A program made the translations under genes and the position numbers. A stretch of DNA of 42,676 nt from CAYHPY01 sp964358485 (GTDB taxonomy: Bacteria > Elusimicrobiota > Elusimicrobia > UBA1565 > UBA9628): the NCBI GenBank assembly GCA_964358485.1, contig CAYHPY010000026.1:1-42676 (forward strand). Reading direction: 5' to 3'. Under the pieces are notes generated by a model that had not been told where the DNA came from, ran no database searches, and saw only the letters and a list, made by a program, of their open reading frames with translations. Shown here piece by piece: positions 6,274-13,628 of this stretch (its first letter is position 1; every line of letters starts with the position of its first letter).

Positions 6274-7638
6274 CTAGAACTTGCCCGAAACCTCGATCAT
6301 GTACTTGCGGGAGTTGCCCCGGCTGACATTGGAGGCCGTCCCGGCCGTAAATAGGGCCGTGGTGGCCGCTATGGAAAGGATGTCGCGGACGTTATAACGC
6401 AGGCGGAAGTCCCACTCCCAGCCCAAGGTTCGGGAGCCGGTGCGAACCCGGTCGGCATGGAACAGGAAATAATCGATGTCCAGGGCGATTCCCCGGTAGG
6501 CCGGGGGGGTGAACCCGGCCCCGACCGTAATAATGCCGCTGAGGCCGTCCTTGAGCCCGCTGGCGGTGCCTGTGGAGTAGTTCCCCCCCAGGGCGTCGTA
6601 GGGGGTGGCCCCGAAGAAATCCCCGAATCCGGCCCGTTCCAGGCCGGAATAGCGGTGCCCCAGGCTGGGGAAGAAGGCCTCGTCCACATCGGTGGTGCCG
6701 GGATTGTCTCCGGAGCCCCGGGCCACCACCATCCGGGCGATGCCCTCTCCCGTCCGGTAAAGGTTCTGCTTCCACTTGGCCTTGAGGACCTGGGCGTTGC
6801 CGTCATAGCTCACGATCCGGGGCGAGGCCGGAGTCAGGCTGGTCAGATGCGCCACCCCCCTCTGCATGGCCACCTCTCCATCGAAGATCAGGGGCCCGTA
6901 GTTGATCTGGTAACGGGCGCTGGAGAACAGGCGCAGGGTGTTGTTGGCCTGACAGCCCCCCGGGGGCATGCCGGGGTAGGAACAGCCGTAGATCTGCTGC
7001 ATCCGCCGGTCGGTCTCGAAGAGTTGGGAAAACTGCCAGTGCCCTTCTCCGGGCACGTCCAAGGTCAGGCCGAAGAGGCCCAGGGAATTAGGCCCGACCT
7101 GGGAGTTCTTGCCCGAGAAGACGAAGGCCCCTGTTTTCATATCCCACCAGGGGAGCTCTCCCGCCGTGGACGCCCCCGTCAGGCCCGCCCCGTCGTCGTC
7201 CAGGAGCAGGCCCCCGCCCAGGCGGAAGTTCTGGCGGCCCACCACCGTCTCCACGGGCAGGCCGAATGTATTGTGCAGGGACAGGTAGGCGTTCTCCAGG
7301 AAGGGCACGAAGCTTGAGTCCGGGTAAAGGTCGGCGGCGCGGTTGAAGGGGGCCTGGTGGGCGGTCGTCGAACCCGCCACGCCCAGGGCGTGGAAGGCCA
7401 CCCCCACGTCCATGCTCATCTCCTCGCCGCGGAAGGTGTCCAGGTAGATCTTTCGGACGAAGAGCCCCAGCCGGGCGTCCTGGGAGACGAAGGAGTGGTA
7501 GTTCTTGTCGGCCGAGTCCAGGTTTAGGTTGGTGTAGGCGATCCCGCGCATGCGGTAGCCGGCATTGACGTCCAGGCTGGCCGCCCAGGCGTGGCCGGCG
7601 AGGAAAAAAAGCGCCGCGAGGGCCTTGATAAAAGTCAC
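6274..7638 (-). CDS. outer-membrane beta-barrel protein, alginate-export-like
   Basis: The 454-residue protein starts with a Sec signal peptide (residues 1-20, IKALAALFFLAGHAWA, cleavage after AWA) and continues with alternating amphipathic strands such as LDVNAGYRMRGIAYTNLNLD, NAYLSLHN, VETVVGRQNFRLGGG and IALDIDYFLFHADRVR. It ends in a terminal Phe (VSGKF), the usual outer-membrane insertion signal. The pattern resembles alginate-export and related porins; substrate unknown. I place the start at the GTG at 7638: an in-frame TTG at 7674 is the first half of a TTGACA -35 box whose -10 box ends seven bases before the GTG. A second barrel of similar type is encoded at 10035-11765. Confidence 0.75.
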   Translation of the reverse strand: MTFIKALAALFFLAGHAWAASLDVNAGYRMRGIAYTNLNLDSADKNYHSFVSQDARLGLFVRKIYLDTFRGEEMSMDVGVAFHALGVAGSTTAHQAPFNRAADLYPDSSFVPFLENAYLSLHNTFGLPVETVVGRQNFRLGGGLLLDDDGAGLTGASTAGELPWWDMKTGAFVFSGKNSQVGPNSLGLFGLTLDVPGEGHWQFSQLFETDRRMQQIYGCSYPGMPPGGCQANNTLRLFSSARYQINYGPLIFDGEVAMQRGVAHLTSLTPASPRIVSYDGNAQVLKAKWKQNLYRTGEGIARMVVARGSGDNPGTTDVDEAFFPSLGHRYSGLERAGFGDFFGATPYDALGGNYSTGTASGLKDGLSGIITVGAGFTPPAYRGIALDIDYFLFHADRVRTGSRTLGWEWDFRLRYNVRDILSIAATTALFTAGTASNVSRGNSRKYMIEVSGKF

Positions 7639-7645
7639 GGAAGGG

Positions 7646-7674
7646 AGTGTAGCGGGAAGGCCGGGGTTTGTCAA
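7646..7674 (-). promoter_or_regulatory. strong leaderless promoter of the outer-membrane protein gene
   Basis: TTGACA (7674-7669), a 17-base spacer and TACACT (7651-7646) lie on the minus strand, with seven bases before the GTG at 7638. This layout argues against the in-frame TTG at 7674 being a start codon. Confidence 0.8.
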
Positions 7675-7712
7675 GGACGAGGGGGTCGGCCGGGGTGGGA
7701 GTCTTTGGATTT

Positions 7713-8282
7713 TCAGGGATCGTTTTGAAGGCTTTTTCGAATAAGGGCCAGCTTGTTCAAGACCCGGGCCTGCCGGCAGGACTCCATCAGCAGGACTTCG
7801 TCCAGGGAGGGGCCTTGGACCTCCAAAATCGCCTTGGCGTCGAAGTAGTCGATCCCGCCCCCGGCCAACAGCTTCATGGCCACCATGTCCTCGGGGCGCG
7901 CTGCGGGTATGGACCAGCCCTCGAGTTCAACCGGCTACGCTCGGGCGATGACGGCGCGGTCGAAGGCGTTCGCGGCTTTTATGATGTCGACCTCAGGCAG
8001 GTTCTTCTTTCCATCCGAGGTCAACTTCAGGACGCCCGCGACCGGATCGTCGACTCCCGGCGCGCGCCACTCGATGGAATAGCCCAACTCTTCAGCCAGG
8101 CCTTTGAATTTCTCCAACGGGGCGCGGTTGAATACCGCGATGAAATCAATGTCCTTGGTCGCCCGAATGGTGCCCCAGGCGATCGCCGCCCAGCCGCCGA
8201 TAAGGGCGTGGGCTACCCCTGCGGACTTGAGGGCATCGTGGAGCGCCTTTCGCTGGCGAAGGGCTCTAGGGGTTTCTGGCAT
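7713..8282 (-). pseudogene. minimal nucleotidyltransferase gene interrupted by an in-frame amber codon
   Basis: The first 115 codons (8282 to 7938) encode a minimal nucleotidyltransferase with ALIGGWAAIAWGTIRATKDI followed by DF, i.e. the GG helix start and the catalytic DxD pair. A TAG at 7935-7937 then ends the frame. The same frame continues past it for 73 more codons to a TGA at 7713-7715. That part reads PVELEGWSIPAARPEDMVAM and KLLAGGGIDYFDAKAILEVQ, exactly the conserved C-terminal element (PEDLIxxKLLAGRPxDxxDIxxLL) of these proteins. So a single-base change, for example GAG to TAG, most likely broke a 189-residue protein. The alternatives are a sequencing error or stop read-through. 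It overlaps the 67-residue gene upstream by 17 bases, as in toxin-antitoxin pairs. Confidence 0.8.
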
Positions 8283-8469
8283 GCCCTCGACGCCAGACAG
8301 CGAGAGCCTCGGTGCGGGAGAAGCCCCGGGTCTTCATGCCGGCCAGGAACAGGACTTTCGCGGCAACCTGGAGCTCCGCGGCGGCTTTCATCCTTTGCCC
8401 GGGCGACAGCGCCGCATCCCTGAGCAGGGAGGTTTGGCGTTTCCAGCGTCGAAGATTTGAATCTGACAT
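8266..8469 (-). CDS. small helical protein, putative partner of the nucleotidyltransferase
   Basis: The product has 67 residues, is basic and apparently all-helical (RRWKRQTSLLRDAALSPGQR, MKAAAELQVAAKVLFLAGMK), with no family that I can name. It overlaps the start of the broken nucleotidyltransferase gene by 17 bases, so the two form an operon; small helical partners of minimal nucleotidyltransferases are often antitoxins. The ATG at 8469 is preceded by GGGGAGG, one of the few first genes here with a Shine-Dalgarno site, and by a clear promoter ending 16 bases before it. The open frame extends upstream to 8580 but that part lies before the promoter. Confidence 0.6.
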   Translation of the reverse strand: MSDSNLRRWKRQTSLLRDAALSPGQRMKAAAELQVAAKVLFLAGMKTRGFSRTEALAVWRRGHARNP

Positions 8470-8485
8470 CGCGGTCCTCCCCGCT

Positions 8486-8514
8486 ATTGTAGCCCCGGTT
8501 CCCCGGTCTGTCAA
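8486..8514 (-). promoter_or_regulatory. promoter of the 67-residue gene and nucleotidyltransferase
   Basis: TTGACA (8514-8509), 17 bases, TACAAT (8491-8486) on the minus strand. The TGA inside the -35 box (8513-8511) is also the stop codon of the preceding 63-residue gene. About 16 bases separate the -10 box from the ATG, leaving room for a Shine-Dalgarno site. Confidence 0.8.
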
Positions 8515-8702
8515 CCACCACCTACTGGGGGCTGGCGATCCCCATCCAGACCATAAACAACCCGGTCGATCTCGGACCAATCTTCGGGCTTGTAGGGCCG
8601 GGTGGCTCTTCGGGTCTTGGTTCTCCCCAATCGGAAGATGAAATCGTTCGGGAGCGGCAGGCCGTTGGTGGGGTGGGCGATGGGCCGTGGTTTCTTCTTC
8701 AT
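8511..8702 (-). CDS. small basic hypothetical protein
   Basis: The product has 63 residues: a basic start (MKKKPRPIAHPTNGLPLPND), then FIFRLGRTKTRRATRPYKPE, DWSEIDRVVYGLDGDRQPP and a short glycine tail. I do not recognise the family and no domain is visible. I choose the ATG at 8702 because a promoter with TTGACT and CACAAT ends six bases before it; the longer frame starting at 8786 runs through that promoter and into the end of the AbiEii-like gene. Its stop codon lies within the -35 box of the next operon. It could be a stand-alone antitoxin or regulator in this toxin-antitoxin cluster, but nothing in the sequence proves that. Confidence 0.5.
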   Translation of the reverse strand: MKKKPRPIAHPTNGLPLPNDFIFRLGRTKTRRATRPYKPEDWSEIDRVVYGLDGDRQPPVGGG

Positions 8703-8708
8703 ATTAAG

Positions 8709-8737
8709 ATTGTGCGGCCGCGCAATGGAAAAGTCAA
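8709..8737 (-). promoter_or_regulatory. leaderless promoter of the 63-residue gene
   Basis: TTGACT (8737-8732), 17 bases, CACAAT (8714-8709), then six bases before the ATG at 8702, all on the minus strand. The TGA in the -35 box (8736-8734) is the stop codon of the AbiEii-like gene. Confidence 0.7.
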
Positions 8738-9390
8738 GAGCCCGATTCCAGAAGGCGGCGAAAGGCGGCGGGGGCCTCGATTTCAAAGTATCGTCGGACG
8801 GCCCGCCAGGGCTCGGGTTTGAGGGGTGCGGGGTCGGGCTCGGTCTCCGCGTCGTCGAAGTAGGCCAGCGCGCGGGCGGCTTGGAAGAGGAAATCCTCGG
8901 AGTCCGGGAATTTCATTTTACCCATCGGCAGGAGCTTCGCCAGGCCGATTTCCCGGCAGATTTCCCGCAGGTCGCGAAAATCCCGGCGGGAACCGCGGCC
9001 GATGATCGCTCCGATCTTCATGAGTCCGATGTCTTCGATGGAGGCCACGGCCAGTCCTTGCCAGTCCTGGGTCGGGGCCAGGAGGGGGTAGGGGTAGCGC
9101 AGAAAGCTGGTCTCGATGCCGCCGATCACCGTGTGGAGCGTCCCGTCTCCCTCGCTTCGAACCTGGAAGCCCGGCATTCCCGATAAGAGGTCTTTGATGG
9201 GGAGGGTTCCAGCCTCGCCTTTCGCGAACTCCGCTGAAAAAAAATCAAAGTCCTTGGACTTGCGGTGGCCCAGGCGCAGGGCCAGCGCGGTTCCTCCGGC
9301 TAAATAAAAGCGTTTCATCTCCGGCAGGCGCCCCAGGGCCGCCGCCAGTTCGGCCGCGCCGGAAAGCAGGACCTCGGGGTGCCAACTCAC
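8734..9390 (-). CDS. AbiEii/AbiGii-family nucleotidyltransferase (putative toxin)
   Basis: The 218-residue protein carries the AbiEii signature RFYLAGGTALALRLGHRKSK, followed by DFDFF: the GG motif that holds the nucleotide and the DxD metal-binding pair at about residues 26-48. Downstream are the conserved SIEDIGLMKIGAIIGRGSRR and DFRDL, which match the D-KI-A---R-K-RDf-DL block of the family. AbiEii-type enzymes transfer nucleotides and act as toxins in phage defence or plasmid stabilisation. The GTG start at 9390 overlaps the stop of the upstream gene as GTGA, so the pair is coupled. Its own stop lies inside the next promoter. All catalytic parts look intact. Confidence 0.85.
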   Translation of the reverse strand: MSWHPEVLLSGAAELAAALGRLPEMKRFYLAGGTALALRLGHRKSKDFDFFSAEFAKGEAGTLPIKDLLSGMPGFQVRSEGDGTLHTVIGGIETSFLRYPYPLLAPTQDWQGLAVASIEDIGLMKIGAIIGRGSRRDFRDLREICREIGLAKLLPMGKMKFPDSEDFLFQAARALAYFDDAETEPDPAPLKPEPWRAVRRYFEIEAPAAFRRLLESGS

Positions 9391-9920
9391 AGGCCCGCCC
9401 CCCCCCACTCTCGGCCCTTGCTCCGGGCCGCGGGGGTCTCGGCGTGAGGCAAGCCGAAATAAAGCCCCCAAAAGCGCAGGGAGCGGCGGTCCAGGTCCCG
9501 GGGCCCCCGTTCCACCACGAATCGCTTGATGGCGGCCTCCCCAAAGTACGCGATGGCCCAACGCAGGCGGCCGGGGCCGCCTTTGGACAGGATGCGGGAG
9601 AGGATGAGGTTTCGATGCGCCCTGGGGCGCAGGACGCCGGAACCGTACTCAGGGAAGAGCTCCGCCACGATCTCTGGAACCCCCGGGGGAGGGGCCGGGG
9701 CGGCGGCCAACAGCCATTCGCCCAGGAACTTTCCAACCGCGACCGCTTTGCCGTCCTTCATGTCCCGGTAGATCTGCCGCCGGGATTTTCCCCACTCCCG
9801 GCAAAGGTCCTTCAGGGTCCAGACCGGCTCGACCCGCCGCACGAGGGAGCCGTCCGGGGCAAGTTCCTCGGCGGCCAAGGGGCGGCCATCGCGGAACCGG
9901 ATTTGCCAGTCATAACTCAT
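9387..9920 (-). CDS. helix-turn-helix protein with a DUF6922-like domain, AbiEi-type partner
   Basis: The product has 177 residues. A short N-terminal part (SYDWQIRFRDGRPLAAEEL) precedes a helix-turn-helix of Mor/excisionase type (WTLKDLCREWGKSRRQIYRD, about residues 32-52). The C-terminal part from about 110 reads RNLILSRILSKGGPGRLRWA, then IKRFVVERGPRDLDRRSLRF and WGLYFGL, the RN-L--I-----EFV---r-LSr---FW--yF pattern of the DUF6922 family, often encoded before AbiEii-like genes. It is the likely antitoxin and repressor. The start is the ATG at 9920: an in-frame TTG at 9956 is part of a TTGACA -35 box. A bidirectional-looking terminator lies just upstream. Confidence 0.75.
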   Translation of the reverse strand: MSYDWQIRFRDGRPLAAEELAPDGSLVRRVEPVWTLKDLCREWGKSRRQIYRDMKDGKAVAVGKFLGEWLLAAAPAPPPGVPEIVAELFPEYGSGVLRPRAHRNLILSRILSKGGPGRLRWAIAYFGEAAIKRFVVERGPRDLDRRSLRFWGLYFGLPHAETPAARSKGREWGGAGL

Positions 9921-9927
9921 GTCGCAT

Positions 9928-9956
9928 AGTATGACATAAGTTCTGGAAATTGTCAA
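9928..9956 (-). promoter_or_regulatory. leaderless promoter of the AbiE-like operon
   Basis: TTGACA (9956-9951), 17 bases, CATACT (9933-9928), then seven bases before the ATG at 9920 on the minus strand. Confidence 0.8.
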
Positions 9957-9979
9957 GGCCCGGTCTTCCGCTGAAAACG

Positions 9980-10013
9980 AAAACCCCCCCGGCCTTTCGG
10001 CCGGAGGGGTTTT
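9980..10013 (-). terminator. strong rho-independent terminator of the porin gene
   Basis: Read on the minus strand, AAAACCCCTCCGGCC, a GAAA tetraloop and GGCCGGGGGGGTTTT form a 15-bp stem, one G-T pair excepted, followed by CGTTTT. It begins 21 bases after the porin stop. The A-run on the other side would allow some function in the opposite direction. Confidence 0.9.
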
Positions 10014-10034
10014 GTTCCCGTGAGGCTTGCTTGG

Positions 10035-11765
10035 TTAGAAGCGAACCTTCACGTCGCCGTAGGCGAGGACCGCGGAGTTGAACGCCACGCGGGTGCCCGA
10101 CCCCGCAACAGCAGCGTCCGACGCGTCCCGGATGATGCTCTGAATGTATTTGCCGGGCTTGAAGCTGGCAACACCCGCGCCCAACGTGACGTTGTCGGAG
10201 TGCTTCCAGGTCAGGTCCAAGTCCAACTCGGACCCGATGTGCTTATTGCCCTGACCGGTACCCCAGTCCTTGCCCACGTTCCCGTTGTGAATGGCCACGG
10301 GGACGTTGAAGGAAGGAATGTTGTTTCCGACGCAGGCGACGCCACCGACCGCGCAGGTGCCGTAGCCGTCATCGGTGACCCGCTGGAAGCTGAAGCTCCA
10401 GTAGGAAACCGCCACGGTCAACTGGTTGGCCGCCGCGGGGGTGGTCTTGAGGCCCAAGCCCCAGATCACGCGGTTGTCGAGACCCGCTTGACCGAGAGGA
10501 ACCTGGTTCCAGACGCCGGTGTTGCCGGCGGCTCCGGTGAGGTTGGTACAGCCCGGGACCAGAGAGTTACAAGGAATCCCGGTTCCCAAGCCGAGAGAAC
10601 CGGTGTTCGAGAAGCGCCCGTAGATGGTGCCGGGGCGATAGTCGGACGCGATGCTCTTGAATCCCTCGTTCTGGTTATCCCGCAGACCGCCGCGGCCCGA
10701 ACCCCAACCGAAATGCAGCCACGGGGTGAAGGACGCGACGTCCTCGATGTCCGCCTTGTAGGAGGCATCGAGCTTCCAGGCGAAACCCTGATAAAGGGCG
10801 TCCGCCGCGTAAACGTTGTCGCTGGTGGCCGCGCCGCCGGTGTTGTCACCGTCGCCGTCGCCGTCGCGGGTAAGAGCGTCGACGCCCGCCGGGGTCCGGT
10901 TCTCGCCGCCGTTCTTGGCGACTTCGAGAGACGCGGTGAAGCCCGACATGGCAACCTTGCCCTTCACGCCGTAGACGTACAGGTTGTCGTTGCCGCCCGA
11001 TTCGCTGCCCAGGGCCGCGACCGAGTGGGTGAGCTGGTTGTAGATGTCCGCGGCGCCGTTGCCGCCTTCCAAACCCATCCCCCCGTTGTTGAGCCCGCGC
11101 CCGTCCCCGCCCGCGTCAGCCGCCGCAACACCCGCCGCGGCCTTGAGGCCGCCGTCGGTGGTCTTGCCGGCGATGCCGGTGATGCTCAGCATGTCGCCGA
11201 CCTTGGCATCCGCCCGAACCGCGTCGATGGCGGTGATCGGGAGGCCGTAGAGGTTCTGCTTGGGGCCGTAGTAGACCACGAGGTCTCCGGGCTGGCCGTA
11301 GAACTGGCGCCCGAAGGTGCCGTCCACGGATCCGAAGATCTTGTCGATCTTGAAGTAGGCCTCGTCGATGTAGACGTTGGCTTCCGCCGTTCCGCCGCCG
11401 GCGACGCCGGTTCCCAAAGTCTGGGAGACGGTGCCCGCGCGGGCGGTTCCGGCCTGAATGCCGTAGGTCCGGTCGTTCTTGGCCAAGCTCAGGCGCGAGT
11501 GCACGTCATCGAGCCAGTCCCAGTCCATGCTCAGCATGATCCGGGTCTGAGCCGAGTTGACCCGGTCGTTGAACACAGGCCGGATGTTGCCGACGTCCGC
11601 CGCGCGCTCGTCGCGCCGCGTCACGAAGTCCGACACGTTGCGGGTCGCGTCCGTCTGTACGTCGATTCCGCCGCTCAATTTAAAGTTCTTGAGCAGTTCG
11701 GCGCTAGCCTGGCCAGGAGGAATAATCATAGCCAGGGCGAGCGTCAATCCCAGGAGCTTCTTCAT
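10035..11765 (-). CDS. large outer-membrane beta-barrel porin
   Basis: This 576-residue protein has a classical signal peptide (MKKLLGLTLALAMIIPPGQA, then SA before the cleavage site). Next come many amphipathic strands with strand-end aromatic residues (TRIMLSMDWDWLDDVHSRLS, VYIDEAYFKIDKIFGSVDGT, TVAVSYWSFSFQRV, LDLDLTWKHSDNVTLGAGVA) and a terminal Phe in GDVKVRF. Long Gly/Asp-rich segments such as RDGDGDGDNTGG look like surface loops, and four Cys residues in the second half may form loop disulphides. The barrel resembles alginate-export and related porins; the transported solute is unknown. Signs of high expression: a strong Shine-Dalgarno (GGGAGGT, eight bases before the ATG), a good promoter, a 175-base leader and a strong terminator. 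It is a single-gene unit. Confidence 0.85.
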   Translation of the reverse strand: MKKLLGLTLALAMIIPPGQASAELLKNFKLSGGIDVQTDATRNVSDFVTRRDERAADVGNIRPVFNDRVNSAQTRIMLSMDWDWLDDVHSRLSLAKNDRTYGIQAGTARAGTVSQTLGTGVAGGGTAEANVYIDEAYFKIDKIFGSVDGTFGRQFYGQPGDLVVYYGPKQNLYGLPITAIDAVRADAKVGDMLSITGIAGKTTDGGLKAAAGVAAADAGGDGRGLNNGGMGLEGGNGAADIYNQLTHSVAALGSESGGNDNLYVYGVKGKVAMSGFTASLEVAKNGGENRTPAGVDALTRDGDGDGDNTGGAATSDNVYAADALYQGFAWKLDASYKADIEDVASFTPWLHFGWGSGRGGLRDNQNEGFKSIASDYRPGTIYGRFSNTGSLGLGTGIPCNSLVPGCTNLTGAAGNTGVWNQVPLGQAGLDNRVIWGLGLKTTPAAANQLTVAVSYWSFSFQRVTDDGYGTCAVGGVACVGNNIPSFNVPVAIHNGNVGKDWGTGQGNKHIGSELDLDLTWKHSDNVTLGAGVASFKPGKYIQSIIRDASDAAVAGSGTRVAFNSAVLAYGDVKVRF

Positions 11766-11940
11766 TCTTTGCTACCTCCCTATGTCTATCTCGCAAGCCC
11801 CGCCCGTGGCGGGGATACATGCTTTACTTCATACCCCGCAACCGGCGGGGCCTACGCTAACTACCTGCCTGGAGACTGGCGGCCACGGGCCGCTCCCGAT
11901 TAAGCCCTTTCCAGCGGCCTTTCGGGAACTCCTTCGCAGG
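11766..11940 (-). promoter_or_regulatory. long 5' leader of the porin mRNA
   Basis: From the predicted start near 11940 to the porin ATG the leader is about 175 bases, in contrast to the leaderless genes around it. It holds GC-rich complementary pieces (for example CCCCGCC and GGCGGGG segments around 11790-11850) that can pair, and ends in the Shine-Dalgarno GGGAGGT. It matches no riboswitch class I know. Confidence 0.45.
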
Positions 11941-11946
11941 GTGGTG

Positions 11947-11976
11947 ATTCTAACTAAACGGCCTCTTTTTTGTCAA
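11947..11976 (-). promoter_or_regulatory. promoter of the porin gene
   Basis: TTGACA (11976-11971), an 18-base spacer and TAGAAT (11952-11947) on the minus strand. The rest of the gene-free stretch 11977-12147 holds GC-rich inverted segments near 12070-12100 and nothing else that I can name. Confidence 0.75.
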
Positions 11977-12147
11977 CAACTATTTTGTGTCATCGAGTGC
12001 TGACGGGTTCCAGGCTTGTCCGACTCGCCTTTCTCCGACGACAGACGCACAAAAAAAGAGGCCCAGGCGCCCCAGGCTGGGGCGCGCTCGGCGCGTGAGG
12101 CAGGAGTTTAACAGGGGTCATGGAACCTGTCAAGGCCTAAAAAAGGC

Positions 12148-12804
12148 CTATTTGCTTTGGAGGTGCGCCTGGGCCTGGGAGGCCCACGGGGTCTCGGGGT
12201 ACTGGAGGGTGATCTTTTGCCAGGTCACCTTGGCCTGCTCGCCTTGGCCGGAGGCCTGGAGGTTGCGGGCCAGGGCGGTGTGGACCTGGGGCGCCAGAAA
12301 GTGGTCGGGGTGGGCGTCCAAAAAGCGCTGGGCGGTCCCGGCGGCTTCGGCGGCAAGGCCTGCCGCTTCCTGGGCCGAGACCGTGCCGGCCAGGGCCAAG
12401 GGGGTCAGTTCCTTGGAGTTTCCCCCCTCCAACAATTGAGCGTAGGAGGCGACGGCTTCCTTATAAGAACCCTGCCGGTACTGGAGGTCCCCCGCGAAAA
12501 GGCGGGCGTAGCCGGAGGCCGCGGTGGCGCCGAAGTCCCGGGAAAGCTCGGAAATCTGCTGAATGGAGTCCGCCGGGCGGCCGCCGTAGGCGTAGGCCTG
12601 GGCCATGGAAAGGCGGTTCCAGGCCTCTTCCCGCTTGGAGTTCGTGCGGTGGGCCAGAAGAATCCCCCCCACCACCAGCGCGGCTAGGGCCAGAATCGCC
12701 CCCCCGGCGATCTGGCGGTTGGCCGTGATCCAAACCAAGCCGCCGTCCACCGCGTCCTGGAGCTCGTTGCGGCGGACTTCATGTTTGACCCATTGCTTGC
12801 TCAT
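12148..12804 (-). CDS. YfgM-like membrane-anchored tetratricopeptide protein
   Basis: The product has 218 residues. A short cytoplasmic N-terminus (MSKQWVKHEVRRNELQDAVD) leads to one membrane segment at about residues 31-50 (QIAGGAILALAALVVGGILL), then a periplasmic part of tetratricopeptide-like helices: REEAWNRLSMAQAYAYGGRP, SGYARLFAGDLQYRQGSYKE, TPLALAGTVSAQEAAGLAAE. The K-HEV-RNEL start, one membrane span and periplasmic TPR part match the YfgM/TPR_21 family, which acts with the Sec translocon and periplasmic chaperones. Transcription probably starts at a TATAAT box nine bases before the ATG. It stands alone between the porin and a small nucleotidyltransferase operon. Confidence 0.8.
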   Translation of the reverse strand: MSKQWVKHEVRRNELQDAVDGGLVWITANRQIAGGAILALAALVVGGILLAHRTNSKREEAWNRLSMAQAYAYGGRPADSIQQISELSRDFGATAASGYARLFAGDLQYRQGSYKEAVASYAQLLEGGNSKELTPLALAGTVSAQEAAGLAAEAAGTAQRFLDAHPDHFLAPQVHTALARNLQASGQGEQAKVTWQKITLQYPETPWASQAQAHLQSK

Positions 12805-12813
12805 GGCGCTTAG

Positions 12814-12819
12814 ATTATA
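12814..12819 (-). promoter_or_regulatory. -10 box of the YfgM-like gene
   Basis: A perfect TATAAT (12819-12814 on the minus strand) lies nine bases before the ATG at 12804; no clear -35 box is seen 16-18 bases upstream. The leader would be at most a few bases. Confidence 0.5.
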
Positions 12820-12849
12820 AAATTTCCCCTTCCTCGTTCCACTAGGGTT

Positions 12850-13062
12850 TTAAATGAGGAATCGGTTCCCGATCGGCGGTTCCTGGGAGCTTTTCCAATT
12901 AAATGCCCGGCTCATGAAAGTCAGCCAAGAAACGGCCGCGTCCAAGTCGCCGCGCCGATCCGCCGCGAGGCTTGCCTTGGTCAGTTCCTCGAACTGAGCG
13001 CGCAAGGCCGGGGAGGCGGCCATTTCCAGCATGTCGCGTTTTTCTTCTTCGCTCAGCATCAC
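12850..13062 (-). CDS. small hypothetical protein paired with a nucleotidyltransferase
   Basis: The 70-residue product is probably all-helical (LSEEEKRDMLEMAASPALRA, QFEELTKASLAADRRGDLDA, AVSWLTFMSRAFNW). I do not recognise the family. The ATG at 13062 overlaps the stop of the nucleotidyltransferase gene by four bases (ATGA), so the two are translated together. The pair looks like a toxin-antitoxin module with the enzyme first; this small protein would be the partner. No terminator is obvious behind it; the promoter of the YfgM-like gene follows at 12814. Confidence 0.65.
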   Translation of the reverse strand: MMLSEEEKRDMLEMAASPALRAQFEELTKASLAADRRGDLDAAVSWLTFMSRAFNWKSSQEPPIGNRFLI

Positions 13063-13613
13063 TCGAACCTTTCCCGAAGCTCTTTAAAGTCGTCCGTCAT
13101 GCCGAAGAGTCCGTAAAACTCCTCGATCCTCTTCCAGTCCAAGGGGGATTGCGCCGCAAGAAGGGCTTGGATGTCGGCCGTATCCTTGGCCCGCCGCTTC
13201 GGATTGTTCGCGATCGCCTGGATTTTGAGGCCGATGACGTCCTCGGGTTGAAGGACGCGCACCTGCCTGGTTCCGGCCAGGAAGGGCTTGATCAGGGCTC
13301 GGTCCAACATCGCAAGACCCAATGGCCGAAAAGCGTGTTGAAAATCCAGGGTGCCCCACAGGGCAGTCTCCCCTTCGTACTGGGAAAAGTTTTCATTTCT
13401 CAGAATCCTCCGGAATTTTAAGGCGGAAAGCAGGTGGTCCAGGGCCTCCAGATCATCTCGGTGAATCATGAAGTCGAGGTCTTTCGTGGCCCGGGGGGCG
13501 CCCAAGGCGGCGAGGGCGAAACCGCCGATAGCCGCGTAGCGGAGTTTGAGGCGGTCGAATCCTTCCAGGAGTTGTTTTAGGACGAAATCAAAGTCGATCG
13601 GGATGTCCTCCAA
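13059..13613 (-). CDS. minimal nucleotidyltransferase (putative toxin)
   Basis: The 184-residue protein has the nucleotidyltransferase core AAIGGFALAALGAPRATKDL, then DF: the GG helix and the DxD metal pair at about residues 28-48. Downstream, VRVLQPEDVIGLKIQAIANN and KRRAKDTADIQALL match the conserved PEDxIxxKxxAxxxxxxRxKDxxDIxxLL block. This is the same family type as the broken gene at 7713-8282, but intact. The start is probably the TTG at 13613, only about 15 bases beyond the tRNA gene; no other start gives the N-terminal helix. The 3' end overlaps the 70-residue partner. Transcription may come from the tRNA-Arg promoter or from one overlapping it. Confidence 0.8.
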   Translation of the reverse strand: MEDIPIDFDFVLKQLLEGFDRLKLRYAAIGGFALAALGAPRATKDLDFMIHRDDLEALDHLLSALKFRRILRNENFSQYEGETALWGTLDFQHAFRPLGLAMLDRALIKPFLAGTRQVRVLQPEDVIGLKIQAIANNPKRRAKDTADIQALLAAQSPLDWKRIEEFYGLFGMTDDFKELRERFE

Positions 13614-13628
13614 ACCAAGCCTAAATCT

